Shown here: in pieces, positions 22,703 to 26,624 of the stretch | Layout of the letters: every line of letters starts with the position of its first letter | Position numbering within the stretch: position 1 is the first letter of the stretch | Assembly: GCA_046153015.1 (NCBI GenBank) | Contig: JBJXGF010000227.1 | Coordinates: 1 to 26,624, forward strand | Source of the DNA: JBJXGF01 sp046153015 | GTDB taxonomy: Bacteria; Actinomycetota; Acidimicrobiia; Acidimicrobiales; CAIXPF01 | DNA length: 26,624 nt | Direction: 5' to 3' | Notes under the pieces: model-generated | What the model was told of the DNA's origin: nothing | The model's input: only the letters and a program-made list of their open reading frames with translations | Databases searched by the model: none | Position numbers and translations under genes: made by a program

Positions 22703-23737
22703 TCAGGCCCGGGGGTCGACCAGCACCTTGATCTTGGCCGAGGGGCCCGACGCCAGCTCCTCGAAGGTCTCGGGCAGCTCGTCCAGGCCGATCGTGGCCG
22801 AGTGCAACGGCGCCGCCGAGATGCGCCCGTCAGCGATCAGCCCGGCGGCGATCGCAGTGTCCTCGTGCCCGTACGCCAACGACGCGTCGACCGAGAGCTC
22901 TTTCACCACCCACATCGCCGGATCGATCGTCGCCTTGTCGACCGCCACGCCGACCAGGCACAACGCGCCCCCGCGCCGGGCCAGCCGGGCGGCGGCCTGC
23001 ACGGTGGCGGCCACGCCCGCGCATTCGAACACGTGGTCGGGCCCCACGCCCATCGTGGCAACCCGCACCGCCTCGTCCAGCTCGGCGCCCGGGGCGTAGG
23101 CGGCGTCGGCGCCGAGCTCGAGGGCCAGGGCGCGGCGGGCGTCGTCGGGTTCGGCCACCACCACCAGCCCGGCCCCTGCTGCCCGCACCGCCTGCGCGGT
23201 GAGCAGCCCGATGGGCCCGGCGCCGATCACCACCGCCACATCGCCGAGCCGGATCCGGCTGCGGCGCACGGCGTGGACGGCCACCGTGGTCGGCTCGACC
23301 AGCGCGGCCTCCGCCGCCGAGAGCGAGGCGGGGGCGCGGGTGAGCCGACGGGCGTCGACGGCCTGACGGGGCGCGAAGCCGCCGGAATGGGGCGACACGC
23401 CGTCGCGTCCCATCAGCCCGGCCAGCGCGGCGGAGCACCAGGAGGTCTTGCCCCGCTGGCAGAACGAGCAGCGCCCGCACGCCGGCGCGGCGCCGCCCAC
23501 CACGCGGTCACCCTCGCCGACGTTGCTCACCTCGGCGCCGACCGCGGCGACCACGCCGGTCCACTCGTGCCCGCAGAGGGTGGGGGAGTAGGGGCCGCCC
23601 GACTGGTAGGCGTGCACGTCGGAGCCGCAGATCCCGCAGAGGTCGATCTCCACCACCGCCACCCCCGGCCCCGGGGTCGGCTCGGGCGCGTCGACCAGCT
23701 CGAAGCGGCGGGCGCCGGTGATCAGGCCGGTGCGCAC
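22703..23737 (-). CDS. Zinc-dependent medium-chain alcohol dehydrogenase
   Basis: The 344-residue product has all family hallmarks. The catalytic zinc site uses C37 (CGSD) and H57-E58 (C-G-H-E-W). The structural zinc site has C87, C90, C93 and C101. The Rossmann fold has 'VIGAGPIGLL'. The last third contains 'ATIGLDELPETFEEL'. Such enzymes oxidise alcohols or polyols (sorbitol/threonine dehydrogenase-like branch) with NAD(P)+ in the cytoplasm. The GTG at 23737 gives the standard N-terminus ('MRTGLITGARRFEL'), with GGAAA upstream as a modest ribosome-binding site. It follows the kinase-fold gene by 36 bases on the same strand, so the two are likely one operon. Substrate cannot be told from this sequence. 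Confidence 0.93.
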   Translation of the reverse strand: MRTGLITGARRFELVDAPEPTPGPGVAVVEIDLCGICGSDVHAYQSGGPYSPTLCGHEWTGVVAAVGAEVSNVGEGDRVVGGAAPACGRCSFCQRGKTSWCSAALAGLMGRDGVSPHSGGFAPRQAVDARRLTRAPASLSAAEAALVEPTTVAVHAVRRSRIRLGDVAVVIGAGPIGLLTAQAVRAAGAGLVVVAEPDDARRALALELGADAAYAPGAELDEAVRVATMGVGPDHVFECAGVAATVQAAARLARRGGALCLVGVAVDKATIDPAMWVVKELSVDASLAYGHEDTAIAAGLIADGRISAAPLHSATIGLDELPETFEELASGPSAKIKVLVDPRA

Positions 23738-23773
23738 AGCTGGTTTCCGTCGTGATGGTTCACTCGTGTCCCT

Positions 23774-24892
23774 TCATGCGAGCGGCAGCAACTCGCCCAC
23801 GGCGTGGTCGGCCGCGGCGGCGAAGGTCCGCTCGATCGTCTGGTCGAAAGGCGCCCGGCCCCGTTCGTCGACGGGGCGGATGCGGCTCAGGTTGTTGGCG
23901 AAGATCCCCATCCACCACAGCAGGTGCTCCCGGTAGGAGCGGGTGAGGGTGGCCGCGTCGAGCTCGACGCCGCCGGCGCGCAGCGCCCGCCGGTACCGCT
24001 CGAACAGCTCGGGCTCGAGCTGGCGGCGGTCGGCCGTCGTGAGGCTGGTCACGCAGAAGCTGGCGAGGTCCATGGCGCCGGGCCCGCACAGCGCCGTCTG
24101 CCAGTCGAGGATCGCCACCTCCCCGGTGGCGGCGAAGAGCAGGTTGTCGAGCCGGTAATCGGCGTGCACCAGCGTGAGCGGCTCGGCGGCCTTGCGTTCG
24201 ATCCAGGCCGACAGGGTGGGGGCGAAGCGGGCCAACCACTCGACGGTCTCGGGCGCCACGCGGCCCGCGTACTGCTCGGCGAAGGCCGGCAGCGCCGCCT
24301 CGATCGCGTGCTGGAGGGCCCGCACCCCGGGCAGGTGGAACCCCGGCATCCAGGTGAACGCGTCGTGCGCCGTGCCCCACCAGCGGGCATGCACCCGGCC
24401 GATCGCTTCGACCGCGGCCGCGGCCTGCGCCGCGTCGGCGCCGACGAGCTGGTCGGCGCGGCTCGGCGGGGTGAGGTCCTCGAGCAGCAGCGCGTACCGC
24501 TCGGCCTCGTGGTCGGCGCCGTTGTAGTAGCAGCGCGGGGTCTTGGCCACCCCGGCCAGCTCGGGGGCCACGTGGCTGAAGAAGCGGGACTCCCGGGCCC
24601 ACACGCCGAGCATGCGCCCCACCTCTCGGCCGCCGGCGTCGTCGGTGGGCAGCTTCAGGATGAGCGTGGCCGGGCCGTCCCCGCCGCCGGAGGACAGGCC
24701 GTACGCCACGTGGAGGCGGGCGAGCTGGCCGAGGAAGCCGACCCCCTCGCCGAGCGGCTCGACGCGCACCGCCGCCACCTCGAGATCCTTCGCCGCGCCG
24801 CCCTCGCGCAGCGCGGCGGTGAGCCACGCGGCGCTCACGTCGGCGAGGCCCGCCGGAGTGGGCGCCCGGGAACCGGCGGCGGGCCCTGGCAT
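23774..24892 (-). CDS. Phosphotransferase of the aminoglycoside/ecdysteroid-kinase fold
   Basis: This 372-residue cytoplasmic protein shows the kinase-like fold. A nucleotide-loop region 'LGEGVGFLGQLARL' is followed by K80 in 'LILKLP'. The catalytic loop 'LVHADYRLDNLLF' holds H243, D245 and N250, and the metal-binding 'ILDWQ' (D263) stands where protein kinases have D-F-G. 'NYxG'-type and 'LLLEDL' segments (ALLLEDL near 136) fit the acyl-CoA-dehydrogenase-associated and ecdysteroid-kinase-like branches better than drug-resistance enzymes. It should phosphorylate a small hydroxyl compound; which one is unknown. The alcohol dehydrogenase downstream suggests joint metabolism of an alcohol or polyol, which is inference. 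ATG 24892 is set by a TANNNT box 6 bases upstream and no ribosome-binding site. Confidence 0.88.
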   Translation of the reverse strand: MPGPAAGSRAPTPAGLADVSAAWLTAALREGGAAKDLEVAAVRVEPLGEGVGFLGQLARLHVAYGLSSGGGDGPATLILKLPTDDAGGREVGRMLGVWARESRFFSHVAPELAGVAKTPRCYYNGADHEAERYALLLEDLTPPSRADQLVGADAAQAAAAVEAIGRVHARWWGTAHDAFTWMPGFHLPGVRALQHAIEAALPAFAEQYAGRVAPETVEWLARFAPTLSAWIERKAAEPLTLVHADYRLDNLLFAATGEVAILDWQTALCGPGAMDLASFCVTSLTTADRRQLEPELFERYRRALRAGGVELDAATLTRSYREHLLWWMGIFANNLSRIRPVDERGRAPFDQTIERTFAAAADHAVGELLPLA

Positions 24893-24898
24893 CGGCGC

Positions 24899-24904
24899 AT
24901 CTTA
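24899..24904 (-). promoter_or_regulatory. -10 box of a leaderless promoter (kinase-fold gene)
   Basis: TAAGAT on the minus strand is 6 bases before the ATG at 24892. It faces the box of the divergent selenoprotein candidate 52 bases away. Confidence 0.55.
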
Positions 24905-24956
24905 CGAACCGCGAAACGCCGGCGCCGGCGCCGCCCGGCGCGCTCACCCGCCCCGA

Positions 24957-24962
24957 TACGGT
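24957..24962 (+). promoter_or_regulatory. -10 box of a leaderless promoter (selenoprotein candidate)
   Basis: TACGGT ends 7 bases before GTG 24970. It overlaps the earlier in-frame GTG at 24961, which is therefore unlikely to be the start. Confidence 0.55.
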
Positions 24963-24969
24963 GGGGGCC

Positions 24970-25608
24970 GTGCCCCGCACGAGGTCATCCCCCATCGCGC
25001 GGGCGGCGTGGGCCGCCCTCGCCGCCGCGGCCACGCTCGCCGCGGTCGGCTGCGGCTCCTCCGGCGCCGAGAAGGCCGCCCCCGCCGCCGCTGCCACCAG
25101 CAGCACGGCCACCAGCAGCACCGCCGCCGCGGCCGTGTCCGGCAGCACGGCGGCCCCGACGCCGACCAGCTCCGCCCCGGCCGTGGCCGCCGGCGAGTCG
25201 AAGCTGGCCGCGGTCTCCATGCGCGACGTCGCCACCGGGGCCGGCGTGGAGTTCGCCGACCTCGCCCCCTCCGATCGGCCGCTGCTGCTGTGGACCTGGG
25301 CGCCGCATTGACCCACGTGTCGGGCCGAGGCGCCCGCCGTCGAGCAGTTCGCTCGAGAGCACGCAGACAAGGTGCGGGTCGTGGGCGTCGGCGCCAGCGA
25401 CACCTTCGAGCAGGCCCAGCAGTTCCTCGAGCGTTACGGCGGCAAGTCGATGCCGATGTACTGGGAGCGCAGCGGCAAGGCGTGGGCGGCGGTCGGGGTG
25501 CGCAGCCAACCCTCGCTGGTGCTCACCCGGGGCGACGGCGAGATCATCGCGCGCTGGAACGGCTCGGTCCCGCTCGACAAGGCGCTCGCCCGCCTCGCCA
25601 CGCTGTAG
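24970..25608 (+). CDS. Probable selenocysteine-containing thioredoxin-fold lipoprotein (TGA at 25309 read as Sec)
   Basis: Read through the TGA at 25309-25311, the frame gives 212 residues to the TAG at 25606-25608. Residues 1-28 are a lipoprotein signal ending V-G-C (C28), then an Ala/Ser/Thr linker to about residue 80. The thioredoxin domain follows: 'DRPLLLWTWAPH', then U114-P-T-C117, 'RAEAPAVEQFAREH', 'VRVVGVGASDTFEQAQQFLERYG', 'QPSLVLTRGDGEIIARWNG' (cis-Pro in Q-P-S). The TGA sits exactly where TlpA/thioredoxin-like proteins have the nucleophilic Cys (W-A-P-x-C-x-x-C). Coding character continues unbroken after it, so a U-x-x-C redox site is the best reading. The protein would face outside the membrane and reduce disulfides or peroxides. 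Alternatives: a nonsense mutation or base error from TGC. No Sec machinery genes are in the window. Confidence 0.8.
25309..25336 (+). promoter_or_regulatory. Candidate bacterial SECIS: TGA codon plus downstream hairpin
   Basis: After the TGA, CGGGC (25321-25325) pairs with GCCCG (25332-25336), leaving the 6-base loop CGAGGC. The loop has G in its second position and a GG pair at 25329-25330, 17 bases after the TGA. This meets the usual bacterial SECIS description: a short upper stem, a small apical loop with a G near its start, about 16-37 bases from the UGA. The lower stem is weak. GC-rich DNA makes such stems easily, so the hairpin alone is modest evidence. Confidence 0.55.
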
Positions 25609-25630
25609 CGCCGGCCGAGCGTACGAGGGG

Positions 25631-26311
25631 TCAGGCCGCGAACTGAGCGGGGATCCAGGCGCCGAGGCGCTCCCGCAGCTCGTCGGCCGCGCCGGCCATC
25701 CGGTGATCGACGCCGGGCAGGATCACGAGCTCGCCATGGCCGACGATCAGGCGCACCATCTCGCTCGCCATCGGCGGCAGGATCTGGTCGGCGTCGCCGT
25801 GGATGAGCAGGATCGGCGTGGGGCCGAGCTCCTCGCCGATCTCGCAGCCGGCCGACTGGGTGGCCAGGGTCACCACGCCGGCCGTGTGCTCGCCGAGGAT
25901 CACGCCCGCCTGGAGCGCCACCGCCCCGCCGAAGGAGTGGCCCACGGTCACGAAGCGCTGGGCGCCGGCCCGGGCCGCCAGCTCCGCCGCGGCCAGCACG
26001 TCGTGCACGCACGCGTCGAGCCGGTTGGGCAGCCGGTAGCTCACCCGCACCACGCCGATGCCCTGCTCGGCGAGGCTGACGCCGAGGTCGTGGAAGAGCC
26101 CCTCCGCCGGGCCGAGCAGCCCGCCGAGGGCGCCGCCGCAGCACAGCACCACCCGTTCGGCGGCCGCGGGGCCGTGCCACATCAGGCTCAGCAGCCCGTC
26201 CATCTCGTAGAGCTCGAGGTGGCGCAGGCCCGGTCCGATCGCCTTCTCCTGGGCGGCGAGCAGCTGCAGCGACTGGAGCGGCGAGCGGGGTTCGGGCGCG
26301 GGCTCGGCCAT
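25631..26311 (-). CDS. Alpha/beta hydrolase
   Basis: The 226-residue product has the alpha/beta-hydrolase core. The nucleophile elbow is 'VGHSFGGAVAL' (Ser in G-H-S-F-G), the acid is in 'ILLIHGDADQILPP', and the His is in 'LPGVDHRM'. An early strand 'RVVLCCGGALGGLLGPAEGLFHDLGVSLAEQG' (taken in outline) resembles the dienelactone-hydrolase/KANL3-like branch that has no obvious lid. There is no signal peptide, so it is probably a cytoplasmic esterase or thioesterase of unknown substrate. ATG 26311 is chosen because a TANNNT box ends 8 bases upstream; the frame stays open to an ATG at 26395, but that extension is Arg-rich and unlike a hydrolase. It is convergent with the selenoprotein candidate, 22 bases apart. 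Confidence 0.9.
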   Translation of the reverse strand: MAEPAPEPRSPLQSLQLLAAQEKAIGPGLRHLELYEMDGLLSLMWHGPAAAERVVLCCGGALGGLLGPAEGLFHDLGVSLAEQGIGVVRVSYRLPNRLDACVHDVLAAAELAARAGAQRFVTVGHSFGGAVALQAGVILGEHTAGVVTLATQSAGCEIGEELGPTPILLIHGDADQILPPMASEMVRLIVGHGELVILPGVDHRMAGAADELRERLGAWIPAQFAA

Positions 26312-26319
26312 GGGCGCCG

Positions 26320-26325
26320 AGCGTA
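26320..26325 (-). promoter_or_regulatory. -10 box of a leaderless promoter (alpha/beta hydrolase gene)
   Basis: TACGCT on the minus strand lies 8 bases before the ATG at 26311, with no ribosome-binding site between. Confidence 0.5.
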
Positions 26326-26382
26326 GGGTCAATCGGCGCGCTCGCGCTGCAGTTGCCCGCCGCGGCCGCCGATGACAGGTCC

Positions 26383-26624
26383 GTGCCTGCCGCATCGGGT
26401 CGCTCCGCTCGCCGCCGTTCGGTCGCCGCTGCCCTGCTGCTGGCGACAGTCGCCGCCGCCTGCTCCAAGGGCGGCGCCACCGACGACACGTCCCTGGCCG
26501 TGGCCGTCGAGGCGCTGCGCCGGGCCGAGGCGGCCGACGCCAATCTCGCCGAGCTGCTGCGTCACCGCGGGCTCCCCGCCGGCGCCGCAGCCCACGGGCA
26601 CGGCGCCGCCGACTCGGGGCACGG
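26383..26624 (+). CDS. Lipoprotein, N-terminal part (cut by window end)
   Basis: The frame from GTG 26383 is open to the last base, giving 80 residues. It starts with a basic segment (SGRSARRRS), a hydrophobic core (VAAALLLATVAAA) and the lipobox A-A-A-C (C27), then 'SKGGATDDT', so export and lipid anchoring are likely. After that a charged helix 'LAVAVEALRRAEAADANLAELLRHRG' is followed by a Gly/His/Ala-rich stretch 'AHGHGAADSGH' that might bind metal. Too little remains to name a family. The gene is divergent from the alpha/beta hydrolase with a 71-base gap. The GTG has only a weak AGG three bases upstream, so the start is tentative. Confidence 0.65.
   Translation, partial: MPAASGRSARRRSVAAALLLATVAAACSKGGATDDTSLAVAVEALRRAEAADANLAELLRHRGLPAGAAAHGHGAADSGH

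Noticed and set aside
24970..25311. The thioredoxin-like lipoprotein as a short protein ending at the TGA
   Set aside because: It would end in the middle of the active-site motif, and the following bases continue the thioredoxin fold in the same frame. Recoding or a single base change explains this better.

Overview
The window is very GC-rich (well over 70% by eye) with strong G/C third-position bias. Its gene content suits an actinobacterium: Usp with a zinc ribbon, an MpaB/DUF2236 oxygenase, MalT-like ATPases, GGDEF/EAL proteins and several leaderless-type promoters. The class Acidimicrobiia is a reasonable guess but nothing here proves it. No rRNA, tRNA, CRISPR array, insertion sequence or integrase was recognised. 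It reads as chromosome rather than a mobile island.

Layout. 1-1380: 3' part of a PQQ-type beta-propeller gene. 1381-1967: gene-poor, AT-richer patches, one possible small membrane protein. 1968-3225 (minus): cobalt-type nitrile hydratase, beta then alpha, with no activator gene beside it. 3280-4245: undecaprenyl-diphosphatase UppP. 4271-5919 (minus): a stress-type cluster of a small acidic protein, a zinc-ribbon/UspA fusion and a broken gene. 6074-6358: small membrane-anchored protein. 6575-8248: solute-binding lipoprotein of an oligopeptide/nickel-type ABC importer with no transporter genes nearby. 8327-8599 (minus): glutaredoxin-like protein. 8658-13520: two divergent cyclic-di-GMP signalling genes, the second carrying a one-base frameshift. 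13585-14220 (minus): unrecognised protein with a Pro/Glu repeat tail.

14372-22679 (plus) is the most unfamiliar stretch. It holds a 1298-residue fusion of a Lon-like (S16) protease domain, an AAA/STAND ATPase and a TPR tail. Next come a translationally coupled pair (an unknown NWCTWA-motif protein and an MpaB/Lcp-type oxygenase) and a second coupled pair (a Cys-rich zinc-ribbon protein and a beta-rich protein). Whether these five genes work together is not shown by the sequence.

22703-24892 (minus): a zinc alcohol dehydrogenase and an aminoglycoside-phosphotransferase-fold kinase. 24970-25608: a secreted thioredoxin-fold lipoprotein whose reading frame is crossed by a single TGA exactly where the first active-site cysteine should be (U-P-T-C). 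A short hairpin at the right distance downstream makes selenocysteine insertion the best reading, and this is the main discovery candidate. 25631-26311 (minus): alpha/beta hydrolase. 26383-end: start of a lipoprotein cut by the window edge.

Five genes (8599, 20728, 24892, 24970, 26311) have a TANNNT box 6-9 bases before the start codon, the pattern of leaderless actinobacterial transcripts, and this fixes several starts.
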